Below are positions 34,887 through 48,022 of a DNA stretch of 64,000 nucleotides, piece by piece (the stretch's first letter is position 1; each line of letters starts with the position of its first letter). The position numbers and the translations under genes are program-made. The DNA is from Haliclystus octoradiatus (lineage: Eukaryota; Cnidaria; Staurozoa; Stauromedusae; Haliclystidae): NCBI GenBank assembly GCA_916610825.1, contig OU744450.1:8328030-8392029 (forward strand), written 5' to 3'. The notes under the pieces are model-generated. The model ran no database searches. It had not been told where the DNA came from and saw only the letters and a list, made by a program, of their open reading frames with translations.

Positions 34887-37363
34887 ATGACTATTACTGA
34901 AAATTTAAATCTTGATCACATTTACAGTCAGTGTGAATTGATCGAGAGACTATACATTACTAACAATGATTTATCTAAATCCGTCATGTCATTCGCTACA
35001 CCAAATGTCAGAAGTTTGTTGAAGAACAACGACAGCGTCATAGAGCTGATTAAAACAAGCAATATTAAGGTACTCGCATTGCAAGAAATTTGGCAAGGTG
35101 GTAGCATCTCTTTAGAAAATTAGGATTATATTTTTATGGAAAGAAACAAATCACGAGGTGGGGGTGTTGGATTAGTTGTCCATAACTCTCTAAACTGCAC
35201 TAAAAACGAATTATTATCAAAAATTAATAGTGACATCGAAATTGTTGTAGCTGAATCCTTACGTTTTGTATTTGTATCAGTTTACATTCCACCACATTCA
35301 AATTTTCCGAATGCAATTTCAATTTTGAGAAATGTTTTATCCACCTATTGCCATAGAACAGTGTTCATTGGTGGTTGTTTCAATGTTAACATGTTGCTTG
35401 AATCTCCAAAACTGAACGATCTAATCACAAGCTGCATTGATTTCAAGTTTTTTCCACTCACTGTTCGACCAACAAGAATCACTAAAAATCATGCACTCTC
35501 CTAGACAATATTTTTACGAATTAAAAAAATAACTTAACAACAGGTATTATCACAACTGATTTGTCCGATCATCTATGTCCTTTTGCTTATTTTCAATTTA
35601 AAGAAAAGAAAATATCAACACTGTTTCTTTTCGTTTTCCTGAATTCTTTCACGTAAATAACAGAAAAACGTGAACACATCTGAGATTGTTGAAGCCTTTA
35701 ATGAGTTTTTTACAAATGTTGGACCTTAGCTTGCCAGTAAATTTTCAAACACTGACAATTTCAAGCGCTATTTGCCTCCCAATCCTGATAAATCATTTAA
35801 ATTCAAACTTGTTTCTCAAAATACTGTCTCCAAAGCTATAAAAAAAAAGAAGAAAAAAAACAGTACGTCTTTTGACTCTGTCTCCAATAAATGTTTGAAT
35901 ATGTCCAAGCTGAAATCCTATCACCCTTAACCTACCTTATCAATTTATCACTCTAAACAGGATATTTTCCAAGCGAGTACAAACTCGCAAAAATTTTACC
36001 CATTTTTAAAGCAGGTGATCGCCACATCCTCTCGAATCACAGACCCATTTCTTTATTAACCACTTTTTCCAAAATTTTTGAAAGAATAGTTTATAACCAA
36101 GTTTACCCGTATTTCGAAGAACATTTTCTAACTAAATTTCAATTTGGTTTCCGCAAGTCATATGAAACTACTCATTGCATTTTAAATTTTTTGAAAAACA
36201 TCTTTTCCAATCGATCTAGCAAACACCATATTGCCATCTTTCTAGATCTAAATAAGGCGTTTGACACCGTCAACCACAAAATACTTTTACAAAAAATGTG
36301 CCACTATGGTTTTACCAATGTAGAGTTCCAGTGGTTTCAAAATTATCTTTTTCAAAGGCAACAGGCTGTCACAATTGACAATATTACATCTGCACCTCAG
36401 ACAATTACCTGTGGTGTACCTCAGGGAAGCATACTTGGACCACTTCTATTTCTAATTTACATAAATGATTTGCCTTCAAATTCAAAATTCCATATAAGTT
36501 TGTTTGCTGATGACAGCACACTTCAATTATCAGACTCTGATTTCACTAAGCTCCAGTACAATGTAAATCATGAACTTAACATTATTCCCAAGTGGTTTTT
36601 TGATAATCAACTAACATTAAACGAAAACAAAACAAATTATATGATATTCAACAACCCAATGAAAAGAAATCTCGATATCTCACTGAACAATTTATCTATT
36701 GAACGATGTGGGACTAATTGTTCCAACACGTCTATTAAATTCCTTGGCATATTTCTTGATGACAAGCTTAATTTTAAACAACACGTTGAATTCGTCTGTA
36801 AGAAAGTACGCAGACTCTGTTACACCTTGATTAAACTCAAAGACTTTCTTACCACCCGTCATAAAGCACAAATCTACTCTTCAATAATTCAACCACACAT
36901 AGAATACAGCATTCCTATTTGGGGTCATGCTTCAAATCTTAGTCCGTTGAGCAAACTCCAAAAAAGATGTGTCCGCATTGTTGTTAATGCTCAATTTTCG
37001 AGTCACACAACTCCAATTCTGAAAAACTTGAGAATATTGAAATCAGAAGATTTATATCTTTTGAAAATTTTTGCTGTCCAATAAAAAGTTGTTTTCAAAC
37101 GTGCTCCTGAAATTGTATCTTCTAACTTTATTTACATTAAAATTGATAAGAGAAAACGTGATACCTTTCACATCCCATTCGCTGCAACAACCTTCTTGCA
37201 AAACCTCCCAAATTATAGACTATCTTACCTTTGGAACAACAAAAAGTTCTATGACATCGACCCTTCTTCAACAGACTTCCGGCATTTAATTAAAGATCAC
37301 ATGCTTGACAACTATGTCACTGATTGTGTGATACATGACTGTTATGTCTGTAACTTAACTTAA
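34887..37363 (+). pseudogene. LINE ORF2 (endonuclease + reverse transcriptase), broken
   Basis: Endonuclease pieces are at 34887-35123 (TPNVRSLLKN, LALQEIWQG) and 35136-35504 (RGGGVGLVVHN, VYIPPHSNFP, FIGGCFNVN where GDFN is usual). A degraded linker follows to about 36190. The RT is 36191-37084, with FLDLNKAFDTVNH (motif A), GVPQGSILGPLLF (motif B), FADDSTL (motif C) and KFLGIFLDDKLNF (thumb). The C-terminal end reads in another frame (LWNNKKFYDID, stop at 37361-37363). Several stops and frameshifts make it non-functional. Confidence 0.85.
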
Positions 37364-37580
37364 CATCAGAATTTAGATGATTAATGTTACTATATATCAA
37401 CTAATATTTTACAACATTGCTATTATACATAATCTATCTAACATCCGTATCTAGATAATCTATTAACTAATGCTACTTACCATATCTCAACTAATGTTTT
37501 TAACTTAACTATTATATACATCATGTATTTAACATCCGTAGGCCTAGAAAAGTTATATATATATATGTATATTATATATA

Positions 37581-40531
37581 TACTAGCAATGAGTGTAGTC
37601 CATAATCGACCTTCTATGATAAAACTTTAAGATCACTTATAATTAAACAATTGACTAAGCTGACTATCGCTGTATAATACGGAGTATGAACTCTGGAGGA
37701 GAACATGAGACACAATACGCATTGAAACGATGTAGCATTAATCAATACATCTTAATCATTCCTTTAATAAAAATTTAATTAATTTCACATCAATTGAGTC
37801 AATTGAAATGTATAATTTAACGTAGCTATATCTACATAGAGAAACTTTATTTTATGTGCTGAAAGGAAGCCAGAACACATTAATTATTATAAATTACAAA
37901 TACTCAGTCACATTTCGAAATCTGAAACTATCCAAAAAAATACGCTGCAAATCCGATCCGATCCGAAGACCTAAGATATTAACCCGAATCTGACCCGATA
38001 CGATCGGATCGCGTTCGGCTCGGATTCATAAATCTTTAATGCAATATATACAACACTAATGTGGTGTTCACAAAATAACGCTGTCAAAGTGTGGCCGGTC
38101 AAACTCGTGGTATTGCATGCAATCTATTCAATATTAAATTATTTAGCTTCGAAAAGACACATGGTCCACTAATTTCTGTTATTAACATGATCAAACGATA
38201 TCTTTTGTTAATTAACAATGATTTACTGCTTCATATTAAAAAAAAATAAGAAAAAGTTGCCGAATGGTGGATTTGAATTAACGACCCTGATATAGTGAGA
38301 CCAGAGCAATAACCAATGAGCCACTGTCTTACTTTCTGCTATCGGCGCTTTAACTGACGTTATCAACAAACCTACTGCTTCGACAACGTATTATTGAACA
38401 AGGCCGGCACACGCGCGTGTAATTGAAAATCAAATTATATATATAATCTTAAAATATTATGATATGATAGTATATGAGCCTATATATTGTTGATCTTTGC
38501 AATCTCAGCAAGCAGGCCTGTGATTTCCATGGCAGTCTATCAAAATACTAAGAGTTCGTTGAAAATAAAATTTTATAAGAAAAAAAAGATGTGAAAAGTT
38601 GGCCTCATAGTGCTTCTTGTTATCAAATTTTCCAGAATAATAGCATCAACATTCTTTTAAAAGGAAATAAAATTCTATAATAAATCGCTATACAAATTCG
38701 ATATTGATATTATGTTACATCTTGTTGTCAATATTTCTACGTGCTATTTATAATACATTACAGATGTCGAATGAAAGAAAAGACGATTATGAATAAATTA
38801 ATTATTTTGATAGAAAAACGAAAACAGCTCATTTTGCCAGATTCATGATATGCATATTTATTCAGAATTTATTGAAACGGACGCGAATAGAGTGGAAATG
38901 TTTAGTGCAGCTTCAAAGATATAAAATACCATAGCCGATGGTAGTATTTAAACGCTCATGTTATGATGTCTGATGAAAAGGATTTACTAATATAGAAAAT
39001 GAATCTACTTTACCTTGCATTTGATTGCGATATGAACTGATCATTTTTGTCAGAATTATTTCGAATAAAAGACAATTTATATTTTATTTTTATCGGGCTT
39101 ACATTCTCCTTCGATAAAATATGGTTGTTAAATTATTCTTGATTGGTGTATTATTCTTGATTGGTGTATTAACTCAGAGAACCCGGTGTTATGTATTTAA
39201 ATGTTGTTCGGAGATTATGCCGCTCGTATAGTTTTGATTTGGATCTCATTTGGGAAATGGTAAGTTGTATTTTAATAAATATTGTTTGCTATGATCGATT
39301 ATTTCATGCAACGTTTTTCGCTTTTTATTTTTGTAACACAAGGTTTGTTACACTCATCCAAACTGTTTAACTATTTAAAAATGGTTTTGAATTATGCTTT
39401 TCTGTTTTTAAAGTTGAAATCCATTTTTGAACGTTGAAAAGTTATAATTATTATTTTATATCACAAATCATACGCTCAATTCATTTCAACTTTGTTGAAT
39501 TTGATATACCTGAAGTTAACTTTATTAAATGTTGATCAACGATAATAACAAGACACCACAATTTTTATTCTCGAAACCGTAATAACATACTGTGTCTTAT
39601 TCTTATCACAAGTCAACAAAATGAAATTTTAATTCTAATCGATGCTTACAATTCCTTCGTTAATTACGGAAGCAAACTCGGAAAATGCCTGCCTGCTCAA
39701 AACCAAATGATTCATATTTTTATATTAAATAATAAATTATAGAATTACTTTTATGCAATGCCTTGATTAATTCTAAACTCTATAATTTTATACTGTAGAC
39801 AGATAATCTATTCGAGCTTTGAATATTTTTCGAATTAGTCGAACGCAAACGTCATTTTGAAAATTCTTGCAAGTTTATTTGTTTTTATGCCCCGCGATAG
39901 ATTATTTATTCCAAAACAGATTGTTTGCTCAGTGTTCTCACAAATTATATATCAAAATAGCCTTTTTAAAAGTGAAATGTTTTGTATCTCGATTTTGAGA
40001 AAAGTAATGAACGGCATTTTGTTCCATTAATAAATTAAATTAAGACCTAAACTCTCTTTAATTTCATAGCGTTTGTGCCGCGCTATATGTATCGCTGATA
40101 TCAAAACTACATGAAATAGGTCTACGTTTCTTTGATTTCAAAACCATCACTATTATCATAAAACTGATTCAGTTCAAGTTTCACTTGTTCAAACAATTTA
40201 CACGCAGCTTTTAAATTCAAAGCAAAATGTTTTTGTTCTGGAGATTTCACTTTGAATTCGACTTGGCTGTCCGCTAGATTATCGACCTACGAAATTTTTC
40301 AAAATCTCTGAATTTTTTAATACAATGATATCATATAAAGTATCAGATGAAGAATATTATTTTAAAACAACGTCATAGACCCATACTTTTCATACAACAT
40401 ATTTTTTTACTGTACACGGTTATCTCGACACAAATGTTTGCATAATTTCCCGACAACGGATTATCCGTATTATATCGCCAGTAAGACGTACATAAGTCGC
40501 GGACAGACACAGAAATATCGAAATATCGAAA
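37581..40531 (+). repeat. R4: ~2.95-kb R unit
   Basis: Starts TACTAGCAATGAG directly after the LINE tail. Carries the LTR-like head, the tRNA-related insert (core about 38258-38332, minus strand), a tandem 19-bp duplication TCTTGATTGGTGTATTAT (near 39138-39175) and ATG|GTAAGT at 39257. Lacks part of the 3' segment present in R2/R3/R6 (joined at AAACCATCAC near 40140). Confidence 0.85.
38258..38332 (-). repeat. tRNA-like core in R4
   Basis: Minus strand reads TGGCTCATTGG (A-box-like) and AATTCAAATCC (B-box-like). Equivalent cores lie at about 23204, 26257, 41213 and 44180. Confidence 0.5.
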
Positions 40532-43485
40532 TACTAGCAATGAGTGTGGTCCATAATGGACCTTCTATGATAAAAACTTTTAGATCACCTATAATTAAAC
40601 AATTGACTAAGCTGACTATCGCTGTAAAATACGGAGTATGAACTCTGTAGTAGAACATCATGAGACACAATACGCATTGAAACGATGTAGCATTAATCAA
40701 TACATCTTAATCATTCCTTTAATAAAAATTTAATTTATTTCACATCAATTGAGTCGATTGAAATGTATAATTTAACGTAGCTATATCTACGTAGAAAAAC
40801 TTTATTTTATGTGTTGAAAGGAAACATGAACACATTAATTATTATAAATTACAAATACTCAGTCAAATTACGAAATCTGAAACTATCCATAAAAAATCAC
40901 TTCAAATCCGATCCGATCCGAAGACCTAAGATATTAACCCGAATCTGACCCGATACGATCGGATCGCGTTCGGCTCGGATTCATAAATCTTTAATGCAAT
41001 ATATACAACACTAATGTGGTGTTCACAAAATAACGCTGTCAAAGTGTGGCCGGTCAAACTCGTGGTATTGCATGCAATCTATTCAATATTAAATTATTTA
41101 GCTTCGAAAAGACACATGGTCCACTAATTTCTGTTATTAACATGATCAAACGATATCTTTTGTTAATTAACAATGATTTACTGCTTCATATTAAAAAAAA
41201 ATAAGAAAAAGTTGCCGAAGGTGGATTTGAATTAACGACCCTGATATAGTGAGACCAGAGCAATAACCAATGAGCCACTGTCTTACTTTCTGCTATCGGC
41301 GCTTTAACTGACGCTATCAACAAACCTACTGCTTCGACAACGTATTATTGAACAAGGCCGGCACACGCGCGTGTAATTGAAAATCAAATTATATATATAA
41401 TCTGAAAATATTATGATATGATAGTATATGAGCCTATATATTGTTGATCTTTGCAATCTCAGCAAGCAGGCCTGTGATTTCCATGGCAGTCTATCAAAAT
41501 ACTAAGAGTTCGTTGAAAATAAAATTTTATAAGAAAAAAAAGATGTGAAAAGTTGGCCTCATAGTGCTTCTTGTTATCAAATTTTCCAGAATAATAGCAT
41601 CAACATTCTTTTAAAAGGAAATAAAATTCTATAATAAATCGCTATACAAATTCGATATTGATATTATGTTACATCTTGTTGTCAATATTTCTACGTGCTA
41701 TTTATAATACATTACAGATGTCGAATGAAAGAAAAGACGATTATGAATAAATTAATTATTTTGATAGAAAAACGAAAACAGCTCATTTTGCCAGATTCAT
41801 GATATGCATATTTATTCAGAATTTATTGAAACGGACGCAAATAGAGTGGAAATGTTTAGTGCAGCTTCAAAGATATAAAATACCATAGCCGATGGTAGTA
41901 TTTAAACGCTCATGTTATGATGTCTGATGAAAAGGATTTACTAATATAGAAAATGAATCTACTTTACCTTGCATTTGATTGCGATATGAACTGATCATTT
42001 TTGTCAGAATTATTTCGAATAAAAGACAATTTATATTTTATTTTTATCGGGCTTACATTCTCCTTCGATAAAATATGGTTGTTAAATTATTCTTGATTGG
42101 TGTATTATTCTTGATTGGTGTATTAACTCAGAGAACCCGGTGTTATGTATTTAAATGTTGTTCGGAGATTATGCCGCTCGTATAGTTTTGATTTGGATCT
42201 CATTTGGGAAATGGTAAGTTGTATTTTAATAAATATTGTTTGCTATGATCGATTATTTCATGCAACGTTTTTCGCTTTTTATTTTTGTAACACAAGGTTT
42301 GTTACACTCATCCAAACTGTTTAACTATTTAAAAATGGTTTTGAATTATGCTTTTCTGTTTTTAAAGTTGAAATCCATTTTTGAACGTTGAAAAATTATA
42401 ATTATTATTTTATATCACAAATCATACGCTCAATTCATTTCAACTTTGTTGAATTTGATATACCTGAAGTTAACTTTATTAAATGTTGATCAACGATAAT
42501 AACAAGACACCACAATTTTTATTCTCGAAACCGTAATAACATACTGTGTCTTATTCTTATCACAAGTCAACAAAATGAAATTTTAATTCTAATCGATGCT
42601 TACAATTCCTTCGTTAATTACGGAAGCAAACTCTGAAAATGCCTGCCTGCTCAAAACCAAATGATTCATATTTTTATATTAAATAATAAATTATAGAATT
42701 ACTTTTATGCAATGCCTTGATTAATTCTAAACTCTATAATTTTATACTGTAGACAGATAATCTATTCGAGCTTTGAATATTTTTCGAATTAGTCGAACGC
42801 AAACGTCATTTTGAAAATTCTTGCAAGTTTATTTGTTTTTATGCCCCGCGATAGATTATTTATTCCAAAACAGATTGTTTGCTCAGTGTTCTCACAAATT
42901 ATATATCAAAATAGCCTTTTTAAAAGTGAAATGTTTTGTATCTCGATTTTGAGAAAAGTAATGAACGGCATTTTGTTCCATTAATAAATTAAATTAAGAC
43001 CTAAACTCTCTTTAATTTCATAGCGTTTGTGCCGCGCTATTTGTATCGCTGATATCAAAACTACATGAAATAGGTCTACGTTTCTTTGATTTCAAAACCA
43101 TCACTATTATCATAAAACTGATTCAGTTCAAGTTTCACTTGTTCAAACAATTTACACGCAGCTTTTAAATTCAAAGCAAAATGTTTTTGTTCTGGAGATT
43201 TCACTTTGAATTCGACTTGGCTGTCCGCTAGATTATCGACCTATGAAATTTTTCAAAATCTCTGAATTTTTTAATACAATGATATCATATAAAGTATCAG
43301 ATGAAGAATATTATTTTAAAACAACGTCATAGACCCATACTTTTCATACAACATATTTTTTTACTGTACACGGTTATCTCGACACAAATGTTTGCATAAT
43401 TTCCCGACAACGGATTATCCGTATTATATCGCCAGTAAGACGTACATAAGTCGCGGACAGACACAGAAATATCGAAATATCGAAA
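40532..43485 (+). repeat. R5: ~2.95-kb R unit
   Basis: Near-identical to R4 with only scattered base changes noticed. tRNA-like core at about 41213-41285, ATG|GTAAGT at 42211, and the same 19-bp duplication and 3' deletion as R4. Confidence 0.85.
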
Positions 43486-46400
43486 TACTAGCAATGAGTG
43501 TGGTCCATAATGGACCTTCTATGATAAAAACTTTTAGATCACCTAAAATTAAACAATTGACTAAGCTGACTATCGCTGTAAAATACGGAGTATGAACTCT
43601 GTAGTAGAACATCATGAGACACAATACGCATTGAAACGATGTAGCATTAATCAATACATCTTAATCATTCCTTTAATAAAAATTTAATTTATTTCACATC
43701 AATTGAGTCGATTGAAATGTATAATTTAACGTAGCTATATCTACGTAGAAAAACTTTATTTTATGTGTTGAAAGGAAACCAGAACACATTAATTATTATA
43801 AATTACAAATACTCAGTCAAATTTCGAAATCTGAAACTATCCATAAAAAATCACTTCAAATCCGATCCGATCCGAAGACCTAAAATATTAACCCGAATCT
43901 GACCGGATACGATCGGATCGCGTTCGGTTCGAATTCATAAATCTTTATTGCAATATATACAGCAACAATGTGGTGTTCACAAAATAACGCCGTCAAGGTG
44001 TGGCCGGTCAAACTCGTGGCATTGCATGCAATATATTCAATATTAAATTGATTTAGCTTCGACAAGACACATGGTCCACTAATTTCTGTTATTAACATGA
44101 TCAAACGATATCTTTTGTTAATTAACAATGATTTACTGCTTCATATTAAAAAAAAATCAGAAAAATCGTTGATAAAAATTGCCGAATGGCGGATTTGGAC
44201 TGACGACCCTGATATTGTAATACCAGGGCATTAACCAATCGGCCACTACCTTACTTTTTGTTATCGGTGCTTTAACTGAAGTGATCAACAAAACTACTGC
44301 TTCGACAACGTATTATTGAACAAGGCCGACCCACGCGCGTGTATTGAAAATCAAATTATATATATAATCTGAAAATATTATGATATGATAGTAAATGAGC
44401 CTATATATTTTTGATCTTTGCAATCTCAGCAAGCAGGCCTGTGATTTTCATGGCAGTCTATCAAAATATCAAGATTTCGTTGAAAATAAAATTTTGTAAG
44501 TAAAAAAAAGAAGTGAAAAATTGGCCTGATAGTGCTTCTTGTTATCAAATTTTCCAGAATAATAGCATCAACATTCTTTTAAAAGGAAATGAAGTTCTAT
44601 AATAAATCGCTATACTAATTTGATATTGATATCATGTTACATCTTGTTGTCAATATTTCTACGCGCTATTTATAATACATTACAGATGTCGAATGAAAGA
44701 AAAGACGATTATGAATAAATTAATTATTTTGATAGAAAAATGAAAACAACTCATTTTGCCAGATTCGTGATATGCATATTTATTCAGAATTTATTGAAAC
44801 GGACGCGATGGTTTATAGAGTGGAAATGTTTAGTGCAGCTTCAAAGATATAAAATATCATAGCTGATGGTAGTATTTAAATGCTCATGTTATGATGTCTG
44901 ATGAAAAGGATTTACTTATATAGAAAATGAATCTACTTTACCTTGCATTTGATCGCGATATGAAATGATCATTTTTGTCAGAATTATTTCGAATAAAAAG
45001 CAATTTATATTATATTCTTATCGGGCTCACATTCTCCTTCGATAAAATATGGTTGTTAACTTATTATTGATTGGTGTATTAACTCAGAGAACCCGCTATT
45101 ATGTATTTAAATGTTGTTCGGAGATTATGCCGCTCGTATAGTTTTTATTTGGATCTCATTTGGAAAATGGTAAGTAGTATTTTAATAAATATTGTTTGCT
45201 ATGATCGATTATTTCATGCAACCTTTTCACTTTTTATTTTTGTAACACAAGGTTTGTTACACTCATCCAAACTGTATTAACTATTTAAAAATGTTTTTGA
45301 ATTATGTTTTTGTGCTTTTAAATTCAAAGCAAAATTTTTGAACGCTGAAAATATTATAATTATTATTATTTATCACAAATCATACGCTCAATTCAATTTA
45401 ACTTTGTTAAATTTGATATACCTGAAATTAACTCTATTAAATGTTGATCAAAGATAATAACAAGACATCGCTATTTTTATTCTCGAAACTGTAGTAACAT
45501 ACTGTGTCTTATTCGTATAGCAAGTCAACACAATGAAATTTTAATTTTAATCGATGCCTATAATTCCTTCGTTAATTATGGAAGCAAAATCTGAAAATAA
45601 AAGCCTTGCTGCTCAAAACCAAATGATTCGTTTTTTTATATTAAATAATAAATTATAGAAATACTTTTGTGCAATGCCTTGATTAATTCTAAACTCTATA
45701 ATTTTAGACTGTAGACAGATAATCTCTTCGAACTTTGAATATTTTTCGAATTAGTCGAACGCCAACGTCAATTTGAAAATTCTTGCAAATTAATTTGTTT
45801 TTAAGTCCCGCGATAGATTATTCATTTCAAAACAGATTGTTTGCTCAGTGTTCTCACAAATTATATATCAAAATAGCCTTTTTAAAAGTGAAATGTTTTA
45901 TATCTCCATTTTGAGAAAAGTAATGAACGGCATTTTGTTTCATTAATAAATTAAATTAAGACCTCAAGTCTCTAAATGTATTGCTGATATCAACACTACA
46001 TGAAATAGGTCTACGTTTCTTTGATTTCAAAACATATTTTGTCTGGCCTAGTTATACTGGTAATTCAATGTAATTCAGTATTTCGTATTGTTTTAATTAT
46101 CATAAAACCGATTCAGTTTCAAGTTTCACTTGTTCAAACTATTTACACGCAGCTTTTAAATTCAAAGCAAAATATTTTTGTTCTGGAGAATTCAATTTGA
46201 AGTCGATTTGGCTGCCCGCTAGATTATCGACCTATGAAATTTTTCAAAATCTCTGAATTTTTTAATGTAATGATATCAAATAAAATATCAGATGAGGTAT
46301 ATTATTTTAAAACAACGTCATAGACCCATACTTTTCATACAAAAAATTTGTTACTGTACACGGTTATCTCGACACAAATGTTTGCATAATTTCCCGACAA

Positions 46401-46577
46401 CGGATTATCCGTATTATTTCGCCAGTAAGACGTACATAAGTCGCGGACAGACACAGAAATATAGTGATATATAAACAGACAGTATTATGTATATAAGTGA
46501 TAGTGATATATAAACAGACAGTATTATGTATATAAGTGATTGTGATATATAAACAGACAGTATTATGTAAATAAGTG
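43486..46577 (+). repeat. R6: ~3-kb R unit
   Basis: The head matches R5, but most of the body resembles R2/R3: the 3' segment deleted in R4/R5 is present and the 19-bp duplication is absent. It is therefore intermediate or recombinant between the two arrays. tRNA-like core at about 44180-44254 with the best B box of the set (AGTCCAAATCC). ATG|GTAAG at 45167. Ends in the 39-bp tandem repeat. Confidence 0.8.
46461..46577 (+). repeat. 39-bp tandem repeat, three copies
   Basis: ATAGTGATATATAAACAGAC... begins at 46461, 46500 and 46539, an exact 39-bp period. Being a multiple of 3, it makes a repetitive open frame on the minus strand that is not a gene. Confidence 0.9.
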
Positions 46578-46599
46578 AAAAGTGATATACAGTAGGCCC

Positions 46600-46857
46600 T
46601 ATATACATATTTCTTCCTTTTACATTTGCTTTCATTTTTTCACTTTACTTTCTTTTTATGACTTTCTCTTTTTATTCATTTGTTTTTATTGTTAAGTAAA
46701 TCAAAATGTAAATAACATTGTCCCCCAATAAACAAGCAAAACTGCTTAAGAGGTGACAACAATCATTGTAAATTCAATTAATCAATGTAAAACTTGCCTA
46801 CTCGGTATGTACTTTTCAATGATTGAAATAAACTTCTATCTATCTATCTACTTTATG
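46600..46857 (+). mobile_element. 3' tail of a non-LTR element, remnant
   Basis: Pyrimidine-rich stretch, then CCCCCAATAAAC and GATTGAAATAAACTTC followed by (TATC)n. This is a usual 3' end form for LINEs or SINEs with a microsatellite tail. No coding part remains, so the family is unknown. Confidence 0.4.
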
Positions 46858-46860
46858 AGG

Positions 46861-48022
46861 TGTAACTGTGCCTTATGTAATTATCAAGCTTTTTTGTCTT
46901 GTATATGTAAAGTGGTAATGCTATGTGTAGTTAACGTCATCGTCCTATGTAATTCCTGTAATCTATCTATGTGTAATTAAAATATTAAATCAATTCCAGT
47001 TTGAACGTCGTTTTGTTCGCTGGGACTCAATGTCGTTATAGCCAAGCCAGCTTTACGACAATTTGGCGTCCCTTCTTGGGCTATGTTTTACAGCATCGAG
47101 CATAGAACATAGAATTCTATGTCTTATCTAAAGCATGTTAAAGCACCTCTGCTTAAACGAATTCAAGGAGACACAGGTTAATTGAGATTTACTTACAGAA
47201 CACAAACGAAACAAATTTGAGGGAGTTATGAATCACCCCTGCTAAAAGAAACATCACAGATGAAGTCGAGGGAGAATTAATTAACTCACCTATGCTAAAA
47301 GATGCCCAACGAAATTCTAGAACTGCTGAAACCTATAAGAGACTCTGAAACATGCTAGGAAAGTGCTGAAGCATGCAATGATAAAATATGGATTCATCAA
47401 AGATTTATTGAGACTGTTGAAAATTGTTGTATGTTTGATTTGTTAATTAGAAGCTATTTTGATATTTAATGTTTAATGTGATATTAACTTAAATTGTTTA
47501 CAATCTGTTTTTGTTGAGATTTGAAAATCATTGCCACTCCGTAAAGTCGGAGGAGGGATGTTGTGTAATGTAATTTGTAATCATCCAGCTGTTATCTCTT
47601 GCATATGTGATAACAGTCAATATTATATCAAAATCGGCATGTTAATATTGAATACATAAGATTGGACTGATCGGACACATTAAAGAATTATATATTTTTG
47701 TTATTAATAAATTAGAAGCTATATTGCATGTTATTATATTTTACTTATGTTGTAATTTTGTTGAAATTAAATTGTCGAGTGTTTATAAGAATAATTGCAA
47801 CTCACTAAAGCTGGAGGGGGTGTGGTTTAACTGTGTATGTGATTATCAAGCTAATCTGTCTTGTATATGTGAAATTGTAATGCTACGTTTAATTAATGTC
47901 ATCGCCCTATGTAATTCCTCTAATCTATCTGTGTGTAATTCGAATAATATATCAATTCCGGTTTTACCGTCGTTGTGTTCACTTGGACTCAATTCCGTTT
48001 ATAGCATATCCCGCTATACGAC
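46861..48022 (+). mobile_element. LTR retrotransposon remnants, nested or tandem
   Basis: Three related LTR-like copies. A ~200-bp copy (46861-47060, TG...CA) is followed by TTTGGCGTCCCTTCTTGGGC, which resembles a Gypsy-type primer binding site. A partial copy begins near 47559 just after a purine tract (CGGAGGAGGGA). A third ~202-bp copy (47821-48022) again follows a purine tract (GGAGGGGG). The sequences before the second and third copies are related, so two related elements are stacked. No gag or pol remains; an old, internally deleted fossil. Confidence 0.55.

Larger units (their letters stand above)
33665..37580 (+). mobile_element. LINE with ORF1 and endonuclease-RT ORF2, degraded
   Basis: Non-LTR retrotransposon of nearly full-length layout: 5' leader (about 33690-33846), ORF1, ORF2 and an AT-rich 3' tail. 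The tail holds a ~100-bp internal duplication (AACTAAT...ACATCCGT twice, near 37400 and 37490). The RT motif set (LDLNKAFDTVNH, GVPQGSILGPLLF, FADDSTL) and the L1/CR1-style ORF1 point to the Jockey/CR1 group; I cannot place the clade more exactly. Frame breaks in both ORFs make it inactive. The 3' end abuts R4 directly. Confidence 0.85.

Noticed and set aside
46414-46635. Repetitive minus-strand frame (IYIILSVYIS repeats)
   Set aside because: It reflects the 39-bp tandem repeat, whose period is a multiple of three.
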